From Anaerolineae bacterium (GTDB lineage: Bacteria; Chloroflexota; Anaerolineae; Promineifilales; Promineifilaceae): a stretch of DNA of 64,000 nt. Each line of letters starts with the position of its first letter. Position 1 is the first letter of the stretch. Below, piece after piece: positions 44,370 through 52,477 of this stretch. The notes beneath the pieces were generated by a model. The model was not told the DNA's origin, did not search any database, and was given only the letters and a program-made list of their open reading frames with translations. The position numbers and the translations under genes were made by a program. The stretch is taken from positions 120,493-184,492 of the forward strand of contig JAHDWJ010000005.1 of the NCBI GenBank assembly GCA_023384415.1, given 5' to 3'.

Positions 44370-44669
44370 GATTTGGTCTCCTTTACTGAACCGAAAAATG
44401 GGGTGCGATGTGGGCAGGGATGTTTGGTTCATCATTAACCCTGTCGGGGGTATAAGGGAATCTATAACAGGTAATTCCTGACCCTTTAATCTAAACGTTA
44501 AAAACGATGCCCTGGTTCCCCTGCTGAGGGGATTAGACCCACCAGGTTGTCGAACCCGCCCGGCGGTGGTCGGGTGAAGCTGACTAGCAAACAAATAGCC
44601 TGAAACGCAAAAAGACCCGCCAGATTCCTGTGATCTGACGGGTCTTCATTAACTGCTAACTGCTAACTG
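44370..44669. other. Spacer between paralogous lipoprotein genes
   Basis: The 300-base spacer contains the minus-strand terminator of the upstream gene at 44607-44646, a TAACTGC triple repeat near 44650, and the promoter region of paralogue A. I see no gene in it. Confidence 0.5.
44607..44646 (-). terminator. Rho-independent terminator after lipoprotein paralogue B
   Basis: On the minus strand AGACCCGTCAGATC pairs with GATTCTGGCGGGTCT-like bases around a short loop, followed by TTTTTGCG. It ends transcription of the 44670-46364 gene before paralogue A. Confidence 0.8.
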
Positions 44670-46364
44670 CTACCCGGCGGGTTGCAAAAACTCCGGTGAC
44701 ACCGCCTGGACAATAATCTCCACCAGTTCGCCCGTATCTGTGGTACCGGTGAAACGCCAGGCCGGTTGCAGATAGGTCGCCCCACTATCACTGCCATCAA
44801 CCGAAGGCAGGTAACTGTAGGTGTAGATCAGTTCCACTTTGTCAATGTTCACTTGCGAAATCGGTGATGGCGTGGGATACATGCCAGGGTCAAACATTTC
44901 CGGTTCGCTTGTTTGCGTTACGATGCGGTCAATCCCATTCCAGACAAAAGTTGGAAACGGTTCGCCTGGGGTAATGGTGGGGCCGCTAACATAGACCCGC
45001 TCGCCATCTGGTAAATCAACTGGGGCGCCAGGGATGAGAATAGTTTCTCCTTCGATACTGTCCAGATAAACCTGCCCATCAGCCCGGCGGATGGTCCCTT
45101 CACGATATTGCCAATCCCCATAATCACCCAGGATTTCGATTGATGTTACGGTGATGGATTGATTGGGGATGTCTCCTTGTACGGTGCCGGTGAGGCGGAT
45201 ATAGCGATTAGTATTGTCAACCAGTAGTTGCAGATCGGCGGCACTGCCTTCAATTCGCATATCACCCATACGTACCAGCGGTGTGCTGCTGCCATCGGCC
45301 GGAATGTAAACTGTGGGATAGAAATACAGCGTACTGGTTTCCCCATTTTGGTAACTGCGTGACCAATAGCGGTATTGACCAGCCATCGGGTCATCATAGA
45401 TGGGCATGGTTGCCGGGTCTGTGTAAACGCTGTGGAAGACACGCAAATAATCCGGTTTCCCCTGAGCCAACTGCCACGCCTCTTCAGCGGTGATTAGGGG
45501 ATAATTACCCAAAGCGGAGAACTCGCTAAACGGTTGGATGTAAATGGAAAGGATATTGCCTTGCTGCGTCACGGAGACGGAAATCTCGGCGATATTGTTG
45601 CGGACGCCATCAATCAGCCGGTAGAAAGATACTTCCTGACCCCCATAGAGGCTGGGTACGACTTCATACGGGAAGTTGAGCAGCCCACGCTGGTTGAGAT
45701 ACGCTTCAGCGATGGGGCGGGCCTGAGCCAGAGGCATGAGGTCCCACCCTGGGGTACTGTCCATTGCCCGGTTGTCGAAGTAGCTGACATTGGCCCCATA
45801 GAAGCTCAACATGCGGCTGCCGTCGAACAGGTAATAGCTGCGCGGCCCAGGCCAAATGCCAGGGTTTTCCTGAATGAAGGCATCATACCAGGGATCAGTA
45901 TAGATGGGGCCAGTGAAGCCAAATTGGCTGGCCAGATCGCGCATGTTTTGCATAGGCATTTCGGCATAATTTTGCTGCCACGCGGCCGCGCTGCCTACAC
46001 TGGCTAGCAGGGTTGTGTTAAGGTTAAACTGGGCATTTTCCAGTCGGTTCTCCCAGAAGATGGGCATGATGTCCATGCCATCCCCACCGTACCCATCCAC
46101 AGGTTGACCTTCACCCATAGCGGCATCTCCACCACCGCCTAAACCGCCACCACTAGGGCTAAGGCCAGGAAGCCGGGGTAAATTAGCCGTATCACTACTT
46201 TCTGTTGGGGGAACGGTTATGAGGCCCTCATTGCCACTATTATTGTTACTGCCAGGTGATGGGGTGACATCCGTTTCACCAGTAATACTCTGCCCACCAC
46301 AAGCAGCCAGGGCCAGGGTGAGGAGAAGAGAAATTAAGATAAACCAATACGATTTGCGAGACAT
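44670..46364 (-). CDS. Lipoprotein of unknown function, paralogue B
   Basis: The 564-residue protein has a lipoprotein signal with LALAACGG. A glycine-rich segment (LPGLSPSGGGLGGGGDA) lies near residues 65-82, then beta/alpha repeats shared with paralogue A, including YLFDGSRMLSFYGANV and RVYVSGPTITPGEPFP. TAGGAG before the ATG supports the start. The gene has its own terminator and lies apart from Ino1 by 262 bases containing two hairpins. Its function is unknown. Confidence 0.78.
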   Translation of the reverse strand: MSRKSYWFILISLLLTLALAACGGQSITGETDVTPSPGSNNNSGNEGLITVPPTESSDTANLPRLPGLSPSGGGLGGGGDAAMGEGQPVDGYGGDGMDIMPIFWENRLENAQFNLNTTLLASVGSAAAWQQNYAEMPMQNMRDLASQFGFTGPIYTDPWYDAFIQENPGIWPGPRSYYLFDGSRMLSFYGANVSYFDNRAMDSTPGWDLMPLAQARPIAEAYLNQRGLLNFPYEVVPSLYGGQEVSFYRLIDGVRNNIAEISVSVTQQGNILSIYIQPFSEFSALGNYPLITAEEAWQLAQGKPDYLRVFHSVYTDPATMPIYDDPMAGQYRYWSRSYQNGETSTLYFYPTVYIPADGSSTPLVRMGDMRIEGSAADLQLLVDNTNRYIRLTGTVQGDIPNQSITVTSIEILGDYGDWQYREGTIRRADGQVYLDSIEGETILIPGAPVDLPDGERVYVSGPTITPGEPFPTFVWNGIDRIVTQTSEPEMFDPGMYPTPSPISQVNIDKVELIYTYSYLPSVDGSDSGATYLQPAWRFTGTTDTGELVEIIVQAVSPEFLQPAG

Positions 46365-46479
46365 GATTCGTTACTCCTACGACAAGTTTGATAATTGTTT
46401 TGTGGAACAGGCTGCTTGCTTGCCCATTCTACACTCATTGTCGAAGGGGTTTAGAAATATGTAACAGGGAATTTATAAC

Positions 46480-46521
46480 ATTTACGATTTACGATTGGCA
46501 GTTCAATCGTAAATCGTAAAT
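46480..46521. repeat. 18-bp perfect inverted repeat with 6-base loop
   Basis: ATTTACGATTTACGATTG at 46480-46497 pairs exactly with its reverse complement at 46504-46521 around GCAGTT. Each arm is made of two ATTTACG repeats. A member of the AATCGTAAAT repeat family seen near 18980 and 54570. Confidence 0.8.
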
Positions 46522-46555
46522 CTAAAGCAACACGGTATCTGTACAGGTGATTGCT

Positions 46556-46606
46556 CCCCCCTCACCCCCGGCCCCTCTCCTGGGGGAAAGGGCCAGGGTG
46601 AGGGGC
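46556..46606. repeat. REP-like GC-rich hairpin
   Basis: CCCCTCACCC and GGGTGAGGGG pair outside, GGCCC and GGGCC inside. The CCCTCACCCCCGGCCCCTCTCC wording matches a class of dispersed GC-rich palindromes seen in many bacterial genomes. It lies 20 bases downstream of the ino1 stop and may aid termination there. Confidence 0.65.
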
Positions 46607-46626
46607 TGTATAGGTACAATCTATAA

Positions 46627-47715
46627 TCACTGTGGTTGCCCGGCAATAAACGCTTCGGTCTTCTGCCGTGCTTCATCATCGGTGTATTGAATGGGGGGGG
46701 TCTTCATAAAGTAAGAGGAAGGCGCCGTCAAGGGGCCGCTGATGCCCCGGTCGAGGGCTAACTTGGCGCAGCGAACGGCATCAATCACCACCCCGGCGGA
46801 GTTGGGTGAATCCCAAACTTCTAGCTTCAACTCTAGCTGCAAAGGCACATCGCCAAATGCTCGCCCTTCCATGCGGATATGGCACCATTTACGGTCGGTG
46901 AGCCAGGGGACATAATCGCTGGGGCCAACGTGGACATCTTCGGCTGCCAGTTCATAAGGCAGTTGGCTGGTGACAGCGTTGGTCTTGGAGATTTTTTTAG
47001 ACTCCAGCCGATCCCGCTCCAGCATGTTGTAGAAATCCATGTTGCCGCCAAAATTAAGCTGATAAGTGCGATCCAGGTGAATGCCTCGATCTTTAAATAG
47101 ATTGGTCAGGACGCGGTGGGTGATGGTGGCCCCAACCTGGCTTTTGATATCGTCGCCGATGATGGGCAGCCCATGTTCACGGAACCGCTGTCCCCAATAC
47201 TCCTGGCTGGCGATGAAGACGGGGATGCAGTTGATGAAGGCGCAGCCGGCATCCAGGATTTGCTCCACATACCATTTGGTGGCCATCTCTGAGCCAACCG
47301 GTAAATAACTCACAACGACATCTGTCTTGGTCTCTTTGAGGATTTTAACGATGTTATCAGTTGGGCCGTCCGCTTTTTCCACTACCTGTTTGAGGTATTT
47401 GCCCAGGCCATCGTGGGTCATGCCGCGGTAAACGGGAGCGTTCAGTTTAGGCACGTCGGCGAATTTGATGGTGTTGTTAGGGTGGGCCCAGATGGCCTCG
47501 CTTAAATCTTTGCCTACTTTGCCTTTGACAACATCGAAGGCGCAGGTAAATTCGATGTCACGGATGTGGTATCCCCCCAGATTGACGTGCATCAGGCCGG
47601 GGACTTCGGTGTCTTCAGGGGCGTTGCGGTAAAACTCTACCCCCTGTACAAAGGATGACGCGCAGTTACCGACGCCGATAATTGCCACGCGTACTTTCTT
47701 GCGTTTTTCTGCCAT
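46627..47715 (-). CDS. ino1: Inositol-1-phosphate synthase (Ino1 type)
   Basis: The 362-residue enzyme converts glucose-6-phosphate to inositol-1-phosphate. It has the NAD-binding [19 protein letters not shown] and the catalytic/NAD regions [27 protein letters not shown] and [18 protein letters not shown] (conserved Lys and Asp residues). The size is that of the short actinobacterial and archaeal form, where it feeds phosphatidylinositol or di-inositol phosphate. I chose ATG 47715, which has AAGGAG upstream. Partners for phosphatidylinositol synthesis are not in the window. Confidence 0.9.
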   Translation of the reverse strand: MAEKRKKVRVAIIGVGNCASSFVQGVEFYRNAPEDTEVPGLMHVNLGGYHIRDIEFTCAFDVVKGKVGKDLSEAIWAHPNNTIKFADVPKLNAPVYRGMTHDGLGKYLKQVVEKADGPTDNIVKILKETKTDVVVSYLPVGSEMATKWYVEQILDAGCAFINCIPVFIASQEYWGQRFREHGLPIIGDDIKSQVGATITHRVLTNLFKDRGIHLDRTYQLNFGGNMDFYNMLERDRLESKKISKTNAVTSQLPYELAAEDVHVGPSDYVPWLTDRKWCHIRMEGRAFGDVPLQLELKLEVWDSPNSAGVVIDAVRCAKLALDRGISGPLTAPSSYFMKTPPIQYTDDEARQKTEAFIAGQPQ

Positions 47716-48321
47716 GGGTTGTTTTCTCCTTGCGGTGTTGGAATGGGTGGGGACACGGGTGAAGGACAAATGTCGCGCTGTCCAGATTCCCACGATTGTT
47801 TATTGTTTCATTTTCCCGTGATACATATGCCTATAAGCGAACTTGGTTAGACTGTCTTGTGTCAAGACAGTGGGGTTAATTACAGCGATTCTCAATTTGC
47901 CCAGAAATGAATGTAGAGGCGGGACAGGTGGAGCCAGGGTTTTGGTCAAACGAGACCGTTCCGTTCCCACCTGTCTCGCCCCGCTTGGGCTAAAACAGGG
48001 GCCAAAGGGGTGAGACAGGCGGGAATCACGTTGAATTGCTTGACCCAGAGGGTTGCCCGCCTGTTCCACCCCTACCACACTATCACACAACGGGTTCTAA
48101 ATTGAGAAGTGCCGGGTTAATTATACTGACTTTTACTTTAATGGGGGTAAATGGGTGAGTCGGACATTCCCATGACCGGACAGGTTTCAGAAATCTATCT
48201 GGACTGGGCCGCAAGAAATGTTGGCAAATTTGCTTGTGGTAAAACTATCAGGGTTTTCGTTTAATGAAGATAAGGGTGAGTAGATGGTTACAAATATTTC
48301 GTTCCATGAAGGGGTGTGGTG
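47716..48321. other. Intergenic region with two adjacent hairpins
   Basis: The 606-base gap between divergent genes contains the ino1 upstream region and two large inverted repeats at 47918-47981 and 48007-48072. Two GTCAAGACAGT-like words lie near 47862. I see no gene. It has no GCGGCCGC. Confidence 0.5.
47918..48072. repeat. Pair of neighbouring inverted repeats with related arms
   Basis: GGCGGGACAGGTGG (about 47918-47931) pairs with CCACCTGTCTCGCC (47967-47980), and AGGGGTGAGACAGGCGGG (48006-48023) pairs with CCCGCCTGTTCCACCCCT (48055-48072). The arms of both share GACAGGxGG, so they may be two copies of one element. Confidence 0.7.
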
Positions 48322-48696
48322 ATGGGTTATGAAAAGATTGCTTTGATAGCGGCCGCGACTTTAACACCTTATTTTGTGCAAGGTAAAAAACAGTTTGCGG
48401 CCGCGGTAGGCCAGACCATCAGCCAGCGGGTAGGGGGGTTGGTTGGGGCGGTATTGGCCCAATCGCCTACGCAACAGATTAATCCCCCATTGGGGCAGCC
48501 CAACCTGCAACCCTGGCTGCAACAAATGCTGCTCGAAGAGATGAAAAAAGAGCCAGCTTTTGCCCAAGAAGTACAAAAACATCTGCAATCAATCTTCGGG
48601 GATCAACAGGGGGAACAGTTTTTGACCCAGATTTTTGGCGGTGAAGTGGGCAAAATCATCAATATCATGTGTGCTGACGTTGTTAATATTGAGTAA
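48322..48696 (+). CDS. Small protein with C-terminal GKIINI motif, function unknown
   Basis: The protein has 124 residues. The first 20 are hydrophobic (IALIAAATLTPYFV), possibly a membrane segment. Residues about 60-97 are helical (LLEEMKKEPAFAQEVQKHL). Residues 100-123 (FLTQIFGGEVGKIINI, then ADVVNI) resemble residues 77-99 of the next protein (FINVVMNSQVGKIVNI, then AGAV). Such short shared motifs at the ends of neighbouring proteins are known in amyloid-signalling pairs, but no known consensus is matched. It is the first gene of a four-gene operon with small gaps. ATG 48322 is the likely start; an upstream GTG adds two residues. Confidence 0.6.
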   Translation: MGYEKIALIAAATLTPYFVQGKKQFAAAVGQTISQRVGGLVGAVLAQSPTQQINPPLGQPNLQPWLQQMLLEEMKKEPAFAQEVQKHLQSIFGDQQGEQFLTQIFGGEVGKIINIMCADVVNIE

Positions 48697-48720
48697 GGTG
48701 TAACAGGCACCAATCCAGCA

Positions 48721-50211
48721 ATGAACAGTTGGCTAAACCAGTGGCGGGCTTTTCGCAGCCAATGGGCTTTTTACCGCATTTTGCGAACCTGGGCAGCCCA
48801 ACAGGAAGGGGGTGAAGCGGTTATTGCTGAATTTGAGCAAGATCAGCCGCAGGGACGTTCGTCGCTGCGCCACTTTTTACAGGCTTACCTGAGTGATGAA
48901 ACGGCCCGGCAGCAGCTTGTCGAGGCCCTGGAGAACCGCCACAACCAGTTTATCAATGTGGTAATGAACAGCCAGGTGGGCAAAATCGTCAATATTGCTG
49001 AGGCGGGGGCCGTTTATTGGAAAATCACCGTTTTTAGTGATGTGCGGCAGGTGGTGACGTTTGTGGGGTTGGTGGTGCTGGTCGCGGCCGCGATTTTGGC
49101 CGCCGTTCGGGTGAGTCAACAGCCCCGCCGAATGAAGGGTGATTTTAATATTGCTATTGCCTCCTTTGTGTCAGGGGATGATAGGGAAGAAAATGAACAG
49201 GTTGCGGCCGCGTTCAGTCAACGTCTGGCCCAATTTTTAGATGAGCAGCAGTTTTCTGGGGTTGAGGTGCAGCATCGGCACATCGGTTTCATTTATTCAG
49301 CCCAAGAAGCCGAACGGCTGGCGACCCAGATCAACGCCCATGTAGTTATTTATGGTTCGATCTTTGTAGCTGGAGATGAGACAGCCGTTTATCCAACCTT
49401 TTGGGTGGTGGATGCCTTTCAATCTGATGTGGGTGAACTCAATGGCGAATCACGTTTGACTACGCCGATCATATTTGCCACCCGGTACCTTATTGATCCC
49501 ACAGAACCCAATATCACCACCTTGCAGCAGCGGCTGCAATTGCTGTTGGAGTTCAGCAAAGCTCTGGTCTATCTGTACAGTAATAATCTGGTAAGAGCCG
49601 AACAGGCAATCAATCTTACCCTGAATAGCACAGATGTAAATGGAGATCTCTCTGGTAGAGAGATTTTTTATCTCTTTGCTTCACACATTGCCCGGTTGCA
49701 GGAAAAGCATGAGTTAGCTGAACGGTGGGTGCAGAAGGCTCTCGATATCAATGAACAGTACGGACGGGCATATATCGCCTGGGCTAACATTGCCTATGAT
49801 CAGGGTGATTTTTTTACAGCGGTACAGCGGTATGAAACTGCCAGACAAATGAGTGAGGCTCATTCAGATTGGCATTTGTTGGCCAAGGCCAGTCTGGGGT
49901 TAGCCAATATTTGCAGCGTGGAGCTGCGAACGATTTTGTTGCTGGAAGAGGTTGATATTGCGGCCGCGTACCGGTTAGCCGAATGCAGCCGTAACAATTA
50001 TGAACAGGTTATTCAGGTTTATAACCACCAACAAGACAGCCCCACCCTACAAAAGCTGGCGGCTCAAGCGTATTACGGCATGGGATTGATCTACGAAACA
50101 GCCCAACAACCAAACACAGCCAGAGAGATGTACCAGATAGCTTTACACCTTACCCATGATCCCTTACTAACAACCATCCTAGAGGCGAAGCTGAAACAGG
50201 AGAAGGAATAA
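48721..50211 (+). CDS. TPR membrane protein with N-terminal helical and motif domain
   Basis: The 496-residue protein has four parts. Residues 1-75 are a helical domain (FLQAYLSDETARQQLVEALE). Residues 77-99 carry the GKIVNIAEAGAV motif shared with the preceding gene. A membrane helix lies at about 111-130 (VVTFVGLVVLVAAAILAAVR), followed by a mixed domain (FNIAIASFVSG, INAHVVIYGSIF) of a kind found in bacterial TPR sensor-like proteins. At about 270-490 there are five or more TPR-like helical pairs (GRAYIAWANIAYDQGDFFTA, YYGMGLIYETAQQPNTAREM). Its stop overlaps the start of the LysM gene by one base. It is probably a scaffold or sensor. Confidence 0.7.
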   Translation: MNSWLNQWRAFRSQWAFYRILRTWAAQQEGGEAVIAEFEQDQPQGRSSLRHFLQAYLSDETARQQLVEALENRHNQFINVVMNSQVGKIVNIAEAGAVYWKITVFSDVRQVVTFVGLVVLVAAAILAAVRVSQQPRRMKGDFNIAIASFVSGDDREENEQVAAAFSQRLAQFLDEQQFSGVEVQHRHIGFIYSAQEAERLATQINAHVVIYGSIFVAGDETAVYPTFWVVDAFQSDVGELNGESRLTTPIIFATRYLIDPTEPNITTLQQRLQLLLEFSKALVYLYSNNLVRAEQAINLTLNSTDVNGDLSGREIFYLFASHIARLQEKHELAERWVQKALDINEQYGRAYIAWANIAYDQGDFFTAVQRYETARQMSEAHSDWHLLAKASLGLANICSVELRTILLLEEVDIAAAYRLAECSRNNYEQVIQVYNHQQDSPTLQKLAAQAYYGMGLIYETAQQPNTAREMYQIALHLTHDPLLTTILEAKLKQEKE

Positions 50212-50987
50212 TGAAAACAGTCAGGTTCATAACGCTCCTTTGGGTATGTTCAACGTTGTTCCTGGCAGCCTGCCGTCAGGAGCCAGAGGTGCTGCCGCTA
50301 ACTTTTCCCCCTGTAACTTTGCCTATACCAGGCGTGACCGAATCAATCACAGCCACCTTTGTTCCTCCCACAGTGACTATGATGCCGATTATCTCATCTA
50401 CGGTGGAAGGGGTTGCCATTGTAGATACGGCAGAACCATCATTGACGCCAACTTCTGAACCGTCTGCGGCCGCACCCACCCCATGCAGCTCGCCCCCATC
50501 ATGGTGGGTCATTTACATTGTTCAACCAGGGGATACCGTTGGCCACTTGGCTCGCCGCACCGGTGTTACTATTGAGCAGATTCAACAAGCCAACTGTTTA
50601 GCCGATGTCAACCTTATCTTTCGTGGGCAGCGGCTTTATTTGCCTTTCATACCACCAACGGCTGTCCCCCCAGCCACTATCATCGTTTTAGCCACACTGA
50701 TTCCTCCAGACCCTACTGACCCCACGATTGCGGTACTGCCCGCGACTGGAACACCAGGGGCAGCTTTTAATATTTCAATCAAAGGGTTTCCCCCCAACAC
50801 ATCGGTTACTTTAGACATTATTTTCAGGTTGACTACCATCTATTCTGTTTCAGCTATCACCACAACTGCCGGTGAATATCAGTTCATTTACCAAAGTGAG
50901 GTCGCGGCCGCGCCGGGTAATTATACAGCGCGGATTACAGCCCCCGATATATCGTTGAATGGTCTATTTACAATTACAACCCCCTGA
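50211..50987 (+). CDS. LysM lipoprotein
   Basis: The 258-residue protein has a lipoprotein signal ending LFLAAC (Cys 21), a threonine/proline linker (TPTSEPSAAAPTPCSS), one LysM domain at about residues 102-147 (YIVQPGDTVGHLARRTGV, FRGQRLYLP), and a C-terminal immunoglobulin-like domain (GFPPNTSVTLDI...AAAPGNYTARI). It would anchor in the membrane and bind the cell wall. It overlaps the TPR gene by one base and precedes the protease by 77 bases, so all are probably transcribed together. Confidence 0.8.
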   Translation: MKTVRFITLLWVCSTLFLAACRQEPEVLPLTFPPVTLPIPGVTESITATFVPPTVTMMPIISSTVEGVAIVDTAEPSLTPTSEPSAAAPTPCSSPPSWWVIYIVQPGDTVGHLARRTGVTIEQIQQANCLADVNLIFRGQRLYLPFIPPTAVPPATIIVLATLIPPDPTDPTIAVLPATGTPGAAFNISIKGFPPNTSVTLDIIFRLTTIYSVSAITTTAGEYQFIYQSEVAAAPGNYTARITAPDISLNGLFTITTP

Positions 50988-51004
50988 TTTTTAGTAGGGG
51001 GTTG
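50977..51004 (+). promoter_or_regulatory. Hairpin overlapping the lipoprotein stop and a possible protease ribosome-binding site
   Basis: CAACCCCCT pairs exactly with AGGGGGTTG around a 10-base AT-rich loop. The 5' arm covers the LysM gene stop region. The 3' arm contains AGGGGG, which could serve a GTG start at 51008. The fold could hide that site until the upstream gene is translated to its end. No T-run follows, so a terminator is unlikely. Confidence 0.55.
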
Positions 51005-51064
51005 ATTGTGGCAGAAACTGCACTCTTGGACAGAAAAGCGGTTTCTGCCAGGGGAGATAACCTG

Positions 51065-52477
51065 ATGGAAATTGAACAGAATCGCCTTGAGTATCCAATA
51101 GATGAACCCTTATTGCATCGTGTATTGGTGAAATTTCGTGAGGGGCTGAATATTCCTTATGAAGATGGAGTCGAACGATATATTCAAGAGTACCGTTTAG
51201 CTCCCTGGTCAGACCTGGCTGAGATGGTCACTGGATTGACAATAGAACGGTTATTTACCACCGTTACCCCAGAACAGATTATGGGAGCGGTGCAGTTGGC
51301 TCAAGAAATGGATGAACAATACCAACCGCCGGATTTCCTCACTTTTTTTACAATTTACGTCATGGCTGAAGATGATGCCCAGTTGGTGGTGCGAGCTTTA
51401 AGCCAATGGGAAATTATCGAGCAAGTATATTTAGAGCCAATACCCGCGCCTGATCCTAACCAGCCTGTTGGCCTCAACCCATTATTGATGGATCAGATTT
51501 ACCTGGAAGCAATGCCAATGGGGGTAGATGCTCGATTTGCCTGGGATTTTCCAGGGGGGCAGGGAGAAAAACAGCGGTTTATAGATATTGAACGAGGCTG
51601 GGACTTTAAACATCCTGAATTGCTTAATGACCGTGGTCACGCTTTGGTGCATTTGGTTGGGGGCATCAATGTAGCGGCAAGTCAGGCTCATGGAACAGCG
51701 GTTTTGGGGGTTATTCTGGCTCAAGATAATGATATTGGCGGGGTGGGTATTGCCCATTTGGCCAAAGGGCGGGCATTTTCGACTATAAAACAGGCGGCGA
51801 ATGGGGGGCAGGTCTATGATGTCCATAACGCCCTGATCTATGCGGCCGCTACTCTCCGCCCAGGGGATGTGGTCCTGGTTGAAGCCCAAATGTATAACCC
51901 CTTAAACCCCCAAGCCCATATTGCTAACGATTTGCTGCCGGTTGAAGCTGATCCGTTTTGTTACCAGGCTATTCTTTTAGCGGCGAGCAAAGGCATAACG
52001 GTTATTGAGGTTGCTGGTAATGGGGCCAATGATTTAGATCAATGGGTTGATGGACAAGGTGAGCTGGTTTTAACAGAAGCAGTCCAGGATTCAGCGGCGA
52101 TTATTGTTGGCTCTTGTGTGGTCGTTGCCGGCCTTAATCTGAATGCTTTCGGTCGCTGGCCTACCTCAAATTATGGCAGCCGCGTGGATTGTTTTGCCTG
52201 GGGTGAACAAATTGCTACGATCAACGGGCTTGCCCTTGGAGCAACATCCGGCGCGGCCGCAATTGTTGCCGGGGTGGTTCTGATTATACAGGGGTTTTGT
52301 ACCGCCAATCTTAACTACCGCTTAAAACCCAAAGCCATGCGCCGTTTGTTGCGTCAGTTCGGTACACTATCTAATAATCCAGGGCAAGACAAGATTGGGA
52401 TGATGCCAGATTTACGTCAAATTATTGCAGAGCTGCAAATCAATGGTGTCCCTCTGGTTGATCAACTACCGGCATAG
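51065..52477 (+). CDS. Subtilisin-like serine protease (family S8), cytoplasmic form
   Basis: The 470-residue protein has a prodomain-like region (VLVKFREGLNIPYEDGVERY) to about residue 130 and a complete S8 catalytic set: Asp about 174 (FIDIERGWDFKHPEL), His about 209 (AHGTAVLGVIL), oxyanion Asn about 319 (VAGNGAND) and Ser 395 (GATSGAAAIVAG). No signal peptide is visible, so the enzyme may act inside the cell, which is unusual for subtilisins. It closes the four-gene operon. I chose ATG 51065 with AGGGGAG about 9 bases upstream; a GTG at 51008 with AGGGGG upstream is possible. Its 3' end overlaps the convergent YfhO gene by 38 bases. Confidence 0.82.
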   Translation: MEIEQNRLEYPIDEPLLHRVLVKFREGLNIPYEDGVERYIQEYRLAPWSDLAEMVTGLTIERLFTTVTPEQIMGAVQLAQEMDEQYQPPDFLTFFTIYVMAEDDAQLVVRALSQWEIIEQVYLEPIPAPDPNQPVGLNPLLMDQIYLEAMPMGVDARFAWDFPGGQGEKQRFIDIERGWDFKHPELLNDRGHALVHLVGGINVAASQAHGTAVLGVILAQDNDIGGVGIAHLAKGRAFSTIKQAANGGQVYDVHNALIYAAATLRPGDVVLVEAQMYNPLNPQAHIANDLLPVEADPFCYQAILLAASKGITVIEVAGNGANDLDQWVDGQGELVLTEAVQDSAAIIVGSCVVVAGLNLNAFGRWPTSNYGSRVDCFAWGEQIATINGLALGATSGAAAIVAGVVLIIQGFCTANLNYRLKPKAMRRLLRQFGTLSNNPGQDKIGMMPDLRQIIAELQINGVPLVDQLPA

